64,000 bases of DNA from Tistrella bauzanensis (GCF_014636235.1 NZ_BMDZ01000001.1:124001-188000); one strand, 5' to 3'; counted from the stretch's first letter, positions 45,960-55,053 are shown. Notes: a model not told the origin generated them from the letters alone. Numbers and translations are program-made.

Positions 45960-47708
45960 ATGTCGTCCGCCGCCCGTATCGCCATTGCCGCCGGCAGTCT
46001 GATCGTGATCGGCATCGCCGCGATCGCGGTTGCGGGGGCTGTGTGGCTGCCGGGCCAGGATCTGCGGCAGGTGGCACCGTCGGTGGCCCAGTCGATGGCC
46101 GATCGGATCGCCAATGCGACCGGCGAGCCGGTCAGCATTGCCGGGGCCATGCAACTCAGGCTGCTGCCGGGGCTGGACCTTACCCTCAATGACGTGCGGA
46201 TCGGCGCCGATCCCCAGACCGGGCTTGCGGCCGACCGGATGGTGATCGGCCTGTCGGTGCTGGATCTGGCGGGCGGCGGCTTCACGCCCCGGCGGCTCGA
46301 CCTCGATGGGCCGCGGATGGCGCTGGAGAATCAGGGGCCCGAGACCGCGGCGTCGTCGGGTGCCGAGGCGCTGATCGCGGCGGTGCCGTCGCTGTCGATC
46401 CGCAACGGCACCCTGGATCTGGGCCTGGGCGGCGATCGCCGGGTTCTGATCGACGGGATAGAGATCGATGCCACCACCACCGGCGCCGGTGTGCGCGAGA
46501 TCAGGGGACGGCTGGCGGCTGGCGGTGTGCCGGTGCTGGTTGAGACCCGCCTGGGCAGTGCCGACCCGGACGGTGCCCAGGCGATTGCCGGCCGGTTGAC
46601 GCTGATCGCCGGCGGCGCGCTGCTGACCTATGACGGCCAGGTGACGGATGGCGGCTTCAAGGGCCGCGTGGATATGAAGGCCGGTGATGCCGGCGTGCTG
46701 GCCGGGCTGGTGTCGGATGTGTCGGGCGTGACGGAAACGCCGCCCGTGCCCTTCGGCCTGCCCTTGCGACTGACCGGCCAGTTGTCGGCGGGGGCGGCCG
46801 GCGCGCGGCTGGATGACGGCCAACTCGTCCTTGGCGAGACCAGCGCGCAAGGCGCCGTGCACTGGGTGCCGGGCGAAGGCACCACCATGCGGCTGGATGT
46901 CGGGCGGCTGGATCTGGCGCCGTGGATCGAGGCGGCTGCAGCACCCGGTGCCACCGTGGCCCTGCTGGCGGCCCTGCCGCGGCAGTTGGATCTGAAGGCC
47001 GCATCGGTCGAAACCGGGCGGCCCGACCTGCCGGGGCTGACCGGTCTGGTGATCGGCCTGCGTCGCGACCCGCGCACGGGCGGCGATCTGCTGATGCCGG
47101 CATTTTCGATCGAAAGCACCGCCGGCGTCTCGCGACTGGATGCCGAGGGGCGGATCGGCCCGCGCGGTGGCGGCCTGGGCTTCGATGGTGCCGTGACCCT
47201 GCAGGCGCGGTCTGCCGCGGGGCTGATCGCCGGTTTCAATGATGGTGAAGCACCCGATACCGCCACCGGCCGTTTCGGCCGGGTGGCGCTGCGGGCCAGG
47301 GCGGCCCTGGCACCCCAGGGGCTGAACCTTGCCGATCTGTCGGGCACGGTCGATGGTGCCGATGTCGCGGGCGGATTGTCGGCGGCCTGGGGCGGCCCCG
47401 ACGGCGCCTGGCGGCTGGGCGGGCGGCTGGCTTTCGACCGCTTGAACCTGGATGCCTATCTGCCGGTGCGGACCGGCGCGGATGACGGCGCCGAGAGTGT
47501 GCAGGCCGGTCGGCTGGTGGTGGCGGGGCTGCCGGATGCCGGCGGCGGCCGGGTCCAACTGGCTGCCGGGCAGGGTGTGTGGCGTGGCGGCACGGTTCAG
47601 GATCTGGAAGTCGATCTGTCGATCGAGGGCAGTGTCGCGCGTGGCGTGGTGCGGTTCCGCGACGACACGGCCGCGCGCTTCGTGCCGCAGCCGGCCGGAG
47701 CGTCCTGA
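45960..47708 (+). CDS. AsmA-family envelope protein
   Basis: A 582-residue protein with one N-terminal transmembrane helix (residues about 7-30) and a long periplasmic part of repeating beta-strand character. The AsmA opening 'ANATGEPVSIAGAMQLRLLPGLDLTLNDVRIG' is typical (key words: ATGEPVSI, LRLLPGLDLTLNDV). AsmA-like proteins belong to the VPS13/RBG-like bridge group thought to move phospholipids between membranes. The 333 bases upstream hold no gene I can support. Its stop codon lies in a 16-bp tandem repeat. Confidence 0.85.
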   Translation: MSSAARIAIAAGSLIVIGIAAIAVAGAVWLPGQDLRQVAPSVAQSMADRIANATGEPVSIAGAMQLRLLPGLDLTLNDVRIGADPQTGLAADRMVIGLSVLDLAGGGFTPRRLDLDGPRMALENQGPETAASSGAEALIAAVPSLSIRNGTLDLGLGGDRRVLIDGIEIDATTTGAGVREIRGRLAAGGVPVLVETRLGSADPDGAQAIAGRLTLIAGGALLTYDGQVTDGGFKGRVDMKAGDAGVLAGLVSDVSGVTETPPVPFGLPLRLTGQLSAGAAGARLDDGQLVLGETSAQGAVHWVPGEGTTMRLDVGRLDLAPWIEAAAAPGATVALLAALPRQLDLKAASVETGRPDLPGLTGLVIGLRRDPRTGGDLLMPAFSIESTAGVSRLDAEGRIGPRGGGLGFDGAVTLQARSAAGLIAGFNDGEAPDTATGRFGRVALRARAALAPQGLNLADLSGTVDGADVAGGLSAAWGGPDGAWRLGGRLAFDRLNLDAYLPVRTGADDGAESVQAGRLVVAGLPDAGGGRVQLAAGQGVWRGGTVQDLEVDLSIEGSVARGVVRFRDDTAARFVPQPAGAS

Positions 47709-47740
47709 CGATGCTGCGTCCTGACGATGCTGCGTCCTGA
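47701..47740 (+). repeat. 16-bp tandem repeat at the end of the asmA-like gene
   Basis: CGTCCTGACGATGCTG occurs twice exactly (47701-47716, 47717-47732), then CGTCCTGA begins a third copy. The first copy contains the stop codon at 47706-47708. Confidence 0.9.
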
Positions 47741-47790
47741 TGACGCAGGGCCGGTGCCGTCCGTCGCCGCATGATCGGTCATGCCCATAG

Positions 47791-47830
47791 TGAAACAGCC
47801 GCATCCATGGCCATGGATGCGGCTGTTTCA
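47791..47830. terminator. 40-bp perfect palindrome between converging genes
   Basis: TGAAACAGCCGCATCCATGG is followed immediately by its exact reverse complement, so 20 pairs form with no unpaired loop in the DNA. In RNA the inner few bases would open as loop. It sits between the asmA-like gene (+) and a small gene (-); T/A content is low outside the arms, so termination is likely but not certain. Confidence 0.6.
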
Positions 47831-47876
47831 TCGGTCATCCAGGATCCCCGGCGGGCCGGGGCACCGGATGACGCAA

Positions 47877-48068
47877 TCAGATATCGCGCCAGGCAACCGG
47901 GCGGCCGGCATGGTCGTTGACCAGCTTGCCACCGTCGTCCTGCGCCGCGATATACCGGCCATGGCCGACATTCGAGCCGACATACAGGACCGGCTTCACC
48001 TTCTTGCCGTCGAAGAGCTTCTCAACCGCGACAGCGCCACGGTTCTTCGGGTTGTTCTTGCTACCCAT
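47877..48068 (-). CDS. Small basic protein of unknown function (63 residues)
   Basis: A 63-residue product opening MGSKNNPKNRG and containing 'VKPVLYVGSNVGHGRYIAA' and 'GRPVAW'. The ribosome site GAGGAAG lies at good spacing before ATG 48068, and codon use matches real genes here. I do not recognise a characterised family. The GSNVGHGRYIAA-like strand and compact size suggest a small beta-rich domain. It diverges from the TPR lipoprotein gene. Confidence 0.7.
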   Translation of the reverse strand: MGSKNNPKNRGAVAVEKLFDGKKVKPVLYVGSNVGHGRYIAAQDDGGKLVNDHAGRPVAWRDI

Positions 48069-48573
48069 AGCACCACTTCCTCAAGGTACGGGCGCTCACC
48101 GCGTCCGGCAAACACCACGCGGGCCGTGCCCGCTCTGACAGGGGCCGGGCTGACACGCACAGAAGCGCCCGGCCTCGCAAGAGGCGGGCGGCGGGCAGAA
48201 TCGAGCCGGCTCCCATCGGGGATACGGGCACCCGCCACCCATCGGCAGCGCGGCCCTTCTTTGTAACCCGTGATTTGTGCGCCAAAGCCGGGCGAAGGTC
48301 AAGCGTCGAGCCCGGCGTTACACGCATGGGTCGCCCGATCCGGTACACGGGTCGCACCAGCCTCGGCGCTGGACAGGCGGGTGGTCAACGTGTCCAATGG
48401 TGACATTGCCGCAACGCGGTACGAGACGAAAATGTCGCAGGCCTGCCGGATGCCGTGGCCAGCCTTGCCTGGACGTGGGGCACATGCGACGAATGGCGGT
48501 CCGGGCAACCGGAGAGCGACCAGGGGGCCGGCCGGCTGTTATAAGCACGGACCGGCGCGAGCCGATCGACGGG
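48069..48573. other. 500-base divergent intergenic region
   Basis: This lies between the small minus-strand gene and the TPR lipoprotein gene. I see no credible coding frame, tRNA or T-tract terminator. Weak promoter-like boxes exist (for example TTGCCG near 48407), but none stands out. Confidence 0.4.
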
Positions 48574-50358
48574 ATGGACTTGCGTATGAGACGGGCAGGC
48601 AGCGGACGGGCGGGTGCGATGATCGTCGCGGCCCTTGCAGCGGGTCTGCTGGCGGCGTGCGCCGGACCTGTCGCGGGGCCGGTGAGCGAGGTCCGTGTCG
48701 GCCGCACCTTCACCGGCAACTACCTGGCCGGGCGCTATGCCCAGACCCGTGACGATTTTTCGGCGGCCGCGTCGTTCTATCGCGCGGCGCTGGATCAGGC
48801 GCCAAACGATGCCGAGTTGCTGCGTCGCGCCATGCTGTTGACGGCGGGCGAAGGCGATATCGATCAGGCGCTGGACTATGCCGGCCGTGTGCAGGCGCTG
48901 GAGCCTGCCGCCCCCTTTTCCGATCTGCTGCTGATCCTTCATAGCATCAACACGGGCGAGTTGATCGAGGCGGAGCGGATGGCCGACCGGATGGATCGCG
49001 GCGGCGTCAACGGCCTGCTGGCGCCGGTGGTCGATGCCTGGATCCGCTATGGCCGCGGCCGGTCGGGTGAGGCGGTGACGGCGCTCGACCGTCTTGCCGG
49101 CAATCCGGCCTTCGCAAGCTTCCGCTATCAACATGCGGCGCTGATCCACGATCTGGCCGGCCAGACCGATGGTGCCACGGCGAATTATGAGCTGGCGCTG
49201 TCGGCGGGCGGGCCGACATCGGTGCGGCTTATCCAGGCCTATGCCTCGCATCTGGTGCGGACCGGCAATCGTGACATGGCGGGGCAATTGTATCGCGAGA
49301 TGCTGCGCGACGCGCCGGAAAGCACCACCTTGCGCCGCACGCTGGCGCGGATCGAGGCCGGCGACGACCTGCCACGGACCGTGCCCGATTATCGCGCCGG
49401 CATCGCCGAAGCGCTGTACAGCGTCGCCGGGCTGCTGCTGCGCGATCAGGTTCTGGGCGCCGCTCTGTTCTATGGCCGTCTGGCGCTGTATATGCGGCCC
49501 GATTTCGCCGATGCCCGCTATCTGGTGGGTGAGATTTATGAACGCGCGGGCGATCATCGCGCGGCGCTCGACACCTTCCGCACCATCGACGATGACGGCG
49601 CCGTCGCCGATGCGGCCGCGATCCGCATTGCCGAGAATCTGGCCCGCAAGGGCGAGACCGAGCAGGCAGAGACCCTGCTGAAGGCGCGTGTCGACGCCGG
49701 GCAGCGCGACGCCGTGATCAGTCTGGCCGAGATCTACCGCCAGCAGGAGCGTTGGGACGATGCCGCCGCGGCCTATGGTCAGGTGATCGCATCCCTTGGC
49801 GGCCAGCCGGGGCCGGAGCAATGGGATCTGTTCTATGCCCGCGGCGTCGCCTATGAACGCGCCGGGCGCTGGCCCGAAGCCGAGGCGGATTTCCTGACCG
49901 CGCTGCAACTGTCCCCCGATCAGCCGCTGGTGCTGAATTATCTGGGCTATTCATGGGTTGAGAAGGGCATGAACCTCGCCCGGGCTCGCGGCATGCTGGA
50001 GCGTGCTGTGGCCCTGCGGCCGCGCGACGGGTTCATCATTGATAGCCTGGGCTGGGCGCTCTATCAGCTCGGTCTGTTCGACGAGGCGGTGGAGCGGCTG
50101 GAGCAGGCGGTGATGCTGCAGCCCAACGATCCCACCATCAACGATCATCTGGGCGACGCCTATTGGCGGGTCGGCCGCGACCGCGAGGCCCGGTTCCAGT
50201 GGAGCCATGCCCTGGTCTTCAATCCCGAGCCGGCCCAGGCCGAGGCGCTGCGCCGCAAGCTGAACGAGGGCCTGCCGCCGGCGGCCGGCATCCTGCGCTC
50301 GGCCGGCGTGGTCGACGCCAGTGGTGCCAGCATCGCCCGCGCTGCCGCCGCAGAATGA
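48574..50358 (+). CDS. TPR-repeat lipoprotein
   Basis: A 594-residue protein with a lipoprotein signal peptide ending in lipobox LLAAC. About 12 to 14 tetratricopeptide helix pairs follow, for instance 'AASFYRAALDQAPNDAELL' near the start and 'LFDEAVERLEQAVMLQPNDPTINDHLGDAYWRVGR' near the end (key words only). Likely anchored in the outer membrane as a protein-interaction scaffold. ATG 48574 or ATG 48586 are both possible starts; the frame further upstream is not credible. ispE begins just after, so co-transcription is likely. Confidence 0.85.
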   Translation: MDLRMRRAGSGRAGAMIVAALAAGLLAACAGPVAGPVSEVRVGRTFTGNYLAGRYAQTRDDFSAAASFYRAALDQAPNDAELLRRAMLLTAGEGDIDQALDYAGRVQALEPAAPFSDLLLILHSINTGELIEAERMADRMDRGGVNGLLAPVVDAWIRYGRGRSGEAVTALDRLAGNPAFASFRYQHAALIHDLAGQTDGATANYELALSAGGPTSVRLIQAYASHLVRTGNRDMAGQLYREMLRDAPESTTLRRTLARIEAGDDLPRTVPDYRAGIAEALYSVAGLLLRDQVLGAALFYGRLALYMRPDFADARYLVGEIYERAGDHRAALDTFRTIDDDGAVADAAAIRIAENLARKGETEQAETLLKARVDAGQRDAVISLAEIYRQQERWDDAAAAYGQVIASLGGQPGPEQWDLFYARGVAYERAGRWPEAEADFLTALQLSPDQPLVLNYLGYSWVEKGMNLARARGMLERAVALRPRDGFIIDSLGWALYQLGLFDEAVERLEQAVMLQPNDPTINDHLGDAYWRVGRDREARFQWSHALVFNPEPAQAEALRRKLNEGLPPAAGILRSAGVVDASGASIARAAAAE

Positions 50359-50401
50359 CGATTGGGCGATGACGGCCGGGACGAGGACAGCCGGGGAGAG
50401 G

Positions 50402-51376
50402 ATGAGCAGGGCGGCCGGATATGGCTTGGCCGGCGCCGGAACCGGGCCGCTGGAAACGCTGGGCGCCGCCAAGATCAACCTGCATCTGCATGTCACCGGC
50501 CGGCGTGACGATGGCTATCACCTGCTGGACAGTCTGGTGGTGTTTGCCGATATCGGCGATCGGGTGGTGGTGGACCCGTGGCCGCTGCCCGCCGGCGCGG
50601 AGACGGTTTTTCGCCTGACCGGTCGCTTCGCGGCCGATCTCGCCTGCACCATGCCGGCCGACAATCTCGCGATGCGCGCGGCGGCGGCGCTGGCGGGGCG
50701 GGTGAACCGGCCGCTTCCCCGGATGATTGCCCTGGACAAGCGCCTGCCGGTGGCCAGTGGCATCGGCGGCGGATCGGCCGATGCCGCCGCCGTGCTGCGC
50801 CTGCTGTCCGGCGCATGGGGTGTGCCGCGGCCGGTGGTGATGGACGTGGCCGGGCAACTGGGTGCCGATGTGGCGATGTGTGTTGCGGCCTGTCCCGCCC
50901 GGATCGCCGGGGTGGGCGAGGTGGTGACGCCGCTTGGCCACCCCACCGCCCGCCTGCTCGGCGGGATGGGGCTGGTGCTGGCCAATCCGCTGATGCCGCT
51001 GTCGACCCCGGCCGTCTTCAAGGCGCGTGCCGCATCGGGCGCCGTGGCCTCGGCGCCGGCCTCGCTGCCCGATACCGGCGATCTGCCGCAGCTTCTGGCG
51101 GCGCTGGCCGATGCGACCAACGACCTGGCGCCGCCCGCCCGCGTGCTGCTGCCGGTGATCGCCGATGTCGAGACGGCACTGGCGGCGTTGCCGGGGGCAT
51201 GTTTCACGCGCATGTCCGGCTCGGGCGCCACCTGTTTCGCCCTGTTCGCCAGCCCTGATGCCGCGAAAGCCGCATCGGTCCGGCTTGCCGCCGCCCGTCC
51301 GTCGTGGTGGGTGGCCGCCGGCCGGGTGCTGGCGGTGGCTCCCGAAATCCGTGAAACACCCTCTGCATCCAGTTGA
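50402..51376 (+). CDS. ispE: 4-diphosphocytidyl-2-C-methyl-D-erythritol kinase IspE
   Basis: GHMP kinase of the non-mevalonate isoprenoid pathway, about 324 residues. 'AKINLHLHVTGRRDDGYHLL' is the IspE opening, 'PVASGIGGGSADAA' is the ATP-binding GHMP loop, and 'MSGSGATCFALF' is the C-terminal motif. The start is uncertain: ATG 50402 follows GGGGAGAGG closely, while ATG 50369 has a weaker site. The tRNA-Gln promoter overlaps its last codons. Confidence 0.95.
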   Translation: MSRAAGYGLAGAGTGPLETLGAAKINLHLHVTGRRDDGYHLLDSLVVFADIGDRVVVDPWPLPAGAETVFRLTGRFAADLACTMPADNLAMRAAAALAGRVNRPLPRMIALDKRLPVASGIGGGSADAAAVLRLLSGAWGVPRPVVMDVAGQLGADVAMCVAACPARIAGVGEVVTPLGHPTARLLGGMGLVLANPLMPLSTPAVFKARAASGAVASAPASLPDTGDLPQLLAALADATNDLAPPARVLLPVIADVETALAALPGACFTRMSGSGATCFALFASPDAAKAASVRLAAARPSWWVAAGRVLAVAPEIRETPSASS

Positions 51377-51401
51377 AAACCGCTGTGGTCCGTACTATGG
51401 T
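51373..51401 (+). promoter_or_regulatory. Promoter of tRNA-Gln
   Basis: TTGAAA (51373-51378), a 17-base spacer and TATGGT (51396-51401) give a good sigma-70-type promoter. The predicted start near 51408 is about 8 bases before the tRNA 5' end. The -35 overlaps the ispE stop codon. Confidence 0.7.
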
Positions 51402-51415
51402 TCGGCCCGGCGCGT

Positions 51416-51489
51416 TGGGGCGTAGCCAAGCGGTAAGGCATCGGGTTTTGATCCCGTGATCCCAGGTTCGAATCCTGGCGCCCCAGCCA
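51416..51489 (+). tRNA. tRNA-Gln (anticodon TTG)
   Basis: A full cloverleaf can be folded: acceptor TGGGGCG / CGCCCCA, D-loop with AGCGGTAAGGC, anticodon loop TTTTGAT with TTG at 51448-51450, and T arm CCCAGGTTCGAATCCTGG. CCA is encoded (51487-51489). The top pair of the anticodon stem is a T-T mismatch, which is tolerated. It has its own promoter and terminator, so it forms a single-gene unit. Confidence 0.97.
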
Positions 51490-51525
51490 TTTCTTCCGCG
51501 TCACCATGTCGGGCAGTACCATGAA

Positions 51526-51559
51526 CCGCGCATTCCATCGAATGCGCGGATTTTTGTTT
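51526..51559 (+). terminator. Rho-independent terminator of tRNA-Gln
   Basis: A perfect 10-bp stem CCGCGCATTC / GAATGCGCGG with loop CATC is followed by ATTTTTGTTT. It lies 37 bases after the tRNA. Confidence 0.92.
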
Positions 51560-51711
51560 GCGCGCATGGTTTTCGAGGCGACGCCACGCAAACAGACTTG
51601 CGCCGCCGCCGCCGCTGTGGCTCGATGTGAATCCGGATTCACATCGGTGATCGCAAGCGGGCTGTCAGCGTTGTGCGGCCGGCGGCGATCCCGGACTGAA
51701 GGCAGAGGGTG

Positions 51712-52455
51712 ATGGATGAACATGCGCCGGACGGCCGATCGCTGCCGGCCGATCAGGTGCCGGCGGATCAGATGCCGGTGACGCCGGTCAAGACCCGCGA
51801 GCGGCTATGCATCGCGGGCTTCGGCATCGTGCGGCGCGCGGGCTTTGCCGGGCTGTCGGTCAGCGCGGTTGCGGAAGATGCCGAGGTGGCCGTGGGCACC
51901 GTTTATCGCCATTTCACCTCGAAGGCGGAACTGTGCGCGGAACTGTTCCGGCGGGCATCGGGGCATGAATATCAGGCGGTTGCCGATGCGATCCGCGGTC
52001 AGGGGCCGGCCGACCGGCGGATCGCCTTTGCGGTTGCCACCTTCGCCGCCCGTGCCCTGGCGGGGCGGGCACTGGCCTATGCCCTGCTGGCCGAACCGGT
52101 CGACCCGCTGGTCGATGCCGAGCGGCTGGCGTCGCGGCGGCGCTACACGGCCCTTTATGCCGAGGCGGTGGCGACCGGACTTGCCGAGGAGACCCTGAGC
52201 CCGCAGCCGCCCGAAATCGCGGCCGCCGCCATGGTCGGCATCGTCAGCGAAACCCTGGTCGGGCCGCTGGCTCGCGCCCGGCGGATCGACAGCGGCCGCG
52301 ACGCCCTGACCGATGCCGACGCCACCATGATCGCCGACATCGTCGGCTTCTGCCGGCGCGGCCTGACCGGCCGCCCGGATGCGCCGAGCGACACGCTGCG
52401 GATTGCGCAGCGGGCCATCGAGGGCCTGGGCCGCGGGCCGCATCCCCTGTCCTGA
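51712..52455 (+). CDS. TetR-family transcriptional regulator
   Basis: A 247-residue regulator. The N-terminal helix-turn-helix is 'AGLSVSAVAEDAEVAVGTVYRHFTSKAEL', a textbook TetR pattern (key words: AEVAVGTVYRHF). The C-terminal ligand-binding part is Ala-rich. About 25 unstructured residues precede the HTH. It lies 43 bases upstream of the AidB-like dehydrogenase and on the same strand, so it may regulate that gene. ATG 51712 follows an AGAGGG site. Confidence 0.9.
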   Translation: MDEHAPDGRSLPADQVPADQMPVTPVKTRERLCIAGFGIVRRAGFAGLSVSAVAEDAEVAVGTVYRHFTSKAELCAELFRRASGHEYQAVADAIRGQGPADRRIAFAVATFAARALAGRALAYALLAEPVDPLVDAERLASRRRYTALYAEAVATGLAEETLSPQPPEIAAAAMVGIVSETLVGPLARARRIDSGRDALTDADATMIADIVGFCRRGLTGRPDAPSDTLRIAQRAIEGLGRGPHPLS

Positions 52456-52498
52456 AGACCGTCATCATCCATCCCGACATCCATTCCGGAGACCTCCG

Positions 52499-54205
52499 AT
52501 GACCGACCAGACCCCCCTTGCATCATCATCGTCATCGCCATCACCGGCACTGGCACCCGCTGCGGCGCCCGGCGCCACCCATGCGGTGTTCAATCAGGTG
52601 CCGCTGCTGGAGGCCAATCTCTATGCCGGCGATCAGGCGCTTGGCGAGGCGGTCGAGGGTTTCGGCGGCGGCTGGGCGCGCGGGCTGCTGTCGGATTACG
52701 GCGCCAGGACCGGCGGGCCGATGCTGGCGCTGGGACATGACGCCAACCGGTTTCCGCCTGAGCTGACCACCCATGACCGCTATGGCAACCGGATCGACGA
52801 GGTGCGCTTTCACCCGGCCTATCACGCGCTGATGGCCGAAGCGGTGGGCGCCGGCATGCATTCCCTGGCCTGGACCGATCCGCGCCCCGGCGCCATGGTC
52901 GCGCGATCGGCCCTGGTCTATATGCACTGCCAGGCCGAGGCCGGCACCATGTGCCCGATGACCATGACCTTCGCGGTGGTCCCGGCGCTGAAGCAGGAGC
53001 CGGCGGTGGCGGAGCGCTGGCTGCCCGGCGTGCTGAGCACCCAGTATGACCCGCGCGCCATTCCAGCGCCGGAAAAGGCCGGGTTGACCCTGGGCATGGC
53101 GATGACCGAGAAACAGGGCGGGTCCGACGTCCGCGCCAACACCACCCGGGCGGTGCGTGTGGGCGAAGAGGACGGCCAGGAGGTCTATGAGCTGACCGGC
53201 CATAAATGGTTCTGCTCGGCGCCGATGTGCGACGGCTTTCTGGTGCTGGCCCAGACCGATGCCGGCGTCACCTGTTTCCTGATGCCGCGCCGCCGGCCCG
53301 ATGGCAGCCGTAACGCCATGCATATCCAGCGGCTGAAGGACAAGGTCGGCAACCGGTCCAACGCCTCGTCGGAAATCGAGCTGCGCGGCGCTTATGCGGT
53401 TCGGGTCGGGCCCGAGGGGCGCGGGGTGCGCACCATCATCGAGATGGTCCATCACACCCGGCTGGATTGCGCGCTGGGGGCATCGGGGCTGATGCGCCAG
53501 GCGCTGACCCAGGCGATCCATCACGCCCGCCACCGCCAGGCCTTCGGCGCCCGGCTGGTGGACCAGCCGGCGATGCGCAATGTGCTGGCCGATCTGGCGC
53601 TGGAGCAGGAGGCCGGGATGCGCATGGTGATGCGACTGGCCCATTCCTTCGAGCAGAGCGGCGCCGATCCGCAGGAACAGGCCTTCGCGCGTATCGCCAC
53701 CGCCGTGGTGAAATACTGGGTGTGCAAGCGCGCGCCGGGCTTTATCTACGAGGCGATGGAATGCCTGGGCGGCAATGGCTATGTCGAGGAAAGCGGCCTG
53801 CCGCGGCTGTATCGCGAGGCGCCGCTGAACGCGATCTGGGAAGGATCGGGCAATGTGATCGCGCTGGATGTGCTGCGCGCTCTTGGTCGCGAACCCGCGA
53901 CGCGTGAGGCGCTGGCCGCCCGGCTGATGCGCAATCGCGGCGCCGATGCCCGCTATGATGCCCATCTCGACCGCACGCTGGCGGCGCTGGGGTCGAATGC
54001 CGATCTGGAATTCCGCGCGCGGCGGCTGGTCGGCGATCTGGGGCTGGCGCTGGCGGGGGCCGAACTGATCGATCATGCGCCGGAAACCCTGGCCGAAGCC
54101 TGGCTGGCCAGCCGGCTGGGCGGCGATCATGGCGGGTTCTATGGCACCCTGCCCACCGGCACCGATGCCGAGGGCATCATCTCACGGGCGGCGGTGGCCG
54201 CCTGA
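52499..54205 (+). CDS. AidB-like acyl-CoA dehydrogenase
   Basis: A 568-residue flavoprotein. The AidB-type opening 'NQVPLLEANLYAGD' and 'FGGGWARGLLSDYGARTGG' distinguish it from short-chain acyl-CoA dehydrogenases. The FAD-binding 'MAMTEKQGGSDVRANTTRA' and catalytic-region 'YREAPLNAIWEGSGN' are present. AidB proteins are induced by alkylation stress in enterics, but many act simply as isovaleryl-type dehydrogenases. A Ser-rich stretch of about 10 residues follows the start. GGAG lies 7 bases before ATG 52499. Substrate unknown. Confidence 0.88.
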   Translation: MTDQTPLASSSSSPSPALAPAAAPGATHAVFNQVPLLEANLYAGDQALGEAVEGFGGGWARGLLSDYGARTGGPMLALGHDANRFPPELTTHDRYGNRIDEVRFHPAYHALMAEAVGAGMHSLAWTDPRPGAMVARSALVYMHCQAEAGTMCPMTMTFAVVPALKQEPAVAERWLPGVLSTQYDPRAIPAPEKAGLTLGMAMTEKQGGSDVRANTTRAVRVGEEDGQEVYELTGHKWFCSAPMCDGFLVLAQTDAGVTCFLMPRRRPDGSRNAMHIQRLKDKVGNRSNASSEIELRGAYAVRVGPEGRGVRTIIEMVHHTRLDCALGASGLMRQALTQAIHHARHRQAFGARLVDQPAMRNVLADLALEQEAGMRMVMRLAHSFEQSGADPQEQAFARIATAVVKYWVCKRAPGFIYEAMECLGGNGYVEESGLPRLYREAPLNAIWEGSGNVIALDVLRALGREPATREALAARLMRNRGADARYDAHLDRTLAALGSNADLEFRARRLVGDLGLALAGAELIDHAPETLAEAWLASRLGGDHGGFYGTLPTGTDAEGIISRAAVAA

Positions 54206-54279
54206 GCATCGCTGACCGGGCCGCCGGCGCGGCGCATGGCCGCCCTTCAGATTGCCACGGCATGGTCGCTCGACCACCC

Positions 54280-54315
54280 GGGCGGTTGCGGCCAGAATGG
54301 TGGCCGTAACCGCCC
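54280..54315. other. Strong 15-bp hairpin before nudF
   Basis: GGGCGGTTGCGGCCA pairs with TGGCCGTAACCGCCC through 14 Watson-Crick pairs and one G-T wobble around loop GAATGG. No T tract follows. It lies between the AidB-like gene and nudF, 70 bases before the latter, and may act as a terminator or leader structure. Confidence 0.5.
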
Positions 54316-54387
54316 GCTGTCGTATACAGGGGGGAGGGCGCGCCGCCGTATGGTGCCGCCCCCCGATCCACCGGAGCCTGAGCCCGC

Positions 54388-55053
54388 ATGTCCGAACCCA
54401 GCCATACCGTGCCTGTCGAGGCCGCATCCTTCGGTCGCGACGACGTCGAGATCCTGGGGCGCGAGATCCTGTATGACGGCTATTTCCGGATCGTGCGGGT
54501 CACCCTGCGCCACCGGGCGATGGATGGTGGCTGGACGGAACCGTTTTCCCGCGAGATCTTTGAACGCGGCATCGCCTCGGCGGTGCTGCCCTATGATCCG
54601 GTCCGCGACGAGGTGGTGCTGATCGAACAATTCCGCGCCGGCGGCCTGTATGGCGCGGCCAGCCCCTGGATGATCGAGATCGTGGCCGGAATCATCGATG
54701 CGGGCGAGACCCCGGAAATGGTCGCCCGCCGCGAGGCGGTCGAGGAGGCCGGCCTTGAGGTCGGGCGGATCGAGGCCATATCGGTATATCAGCCCTCGCC
54801 GGGCGCCTGTGACGAATGGGTGCATCTCTATGTGGGCGAGGTGGCGGCCGGTACCCGTGCCGACCGGGCCGGACTTGCCGAAGAGAACGAGGACATCAAG
54901 GTCTTCGCCCTGCCGCGCGCCGATGCCGTGGCGCTGCTCGACGGCGACCGGCTGGACAACGCGACCACCATCGTGGCGCTGAACTGGCTTGCCCGTCACG
55001 GCGAGGCCCTGCGTCGGCGCTGGCTGGCGACAAAGACGGAGGATGAGGCATGA
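54388..55053 (+). CDS. nudF: ADP-ribose pyrophosphatase-type Nudix hydrolase
   Basis: A 221-residue Nudix enzyme. The Nudix box GX5EX7REUXEEXGU is complete: GIIDAGETPEMVARREAVEEAG. Preceding 'VLIEQFRAG' and following 'YQPSPGACDEWVHLY' segments match the NudF/ADP-ribose pyrophosphatase group, which cleaves ADP-ribose to AMP and ribose-5-phosphate. The stop overlaps the DUF1285 start (ATGA at 55050-55053), giving a coupled operon. Confidence 0.92.
   Translation: MSEPSHTVPVEAASFGRDDVEILGREILYDGYFRIVRVTLRHRAMDGGWTEPFSREIFERGIASAVLPYDPVRDEVVLIEQFRAGGLYGAASPWMIEIVAGIIDAGETPEMVARREAVEEAGLEVGRIEAISVYQPSPGACDEWVHLYVGEVAAGTRADRAGLAEENEDIKVFALPRADAVALLDGDRLDNATTIVALNWLARHGEALRRRWLATKTEDEA

Noticed and set aside
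45627..47831. Long minus-strand frame antisense to the asmA-like gene
   Set aside because: Only its last 67 codons (DUF4169) are credible; the rest is the shadow of the asmA-like gene.
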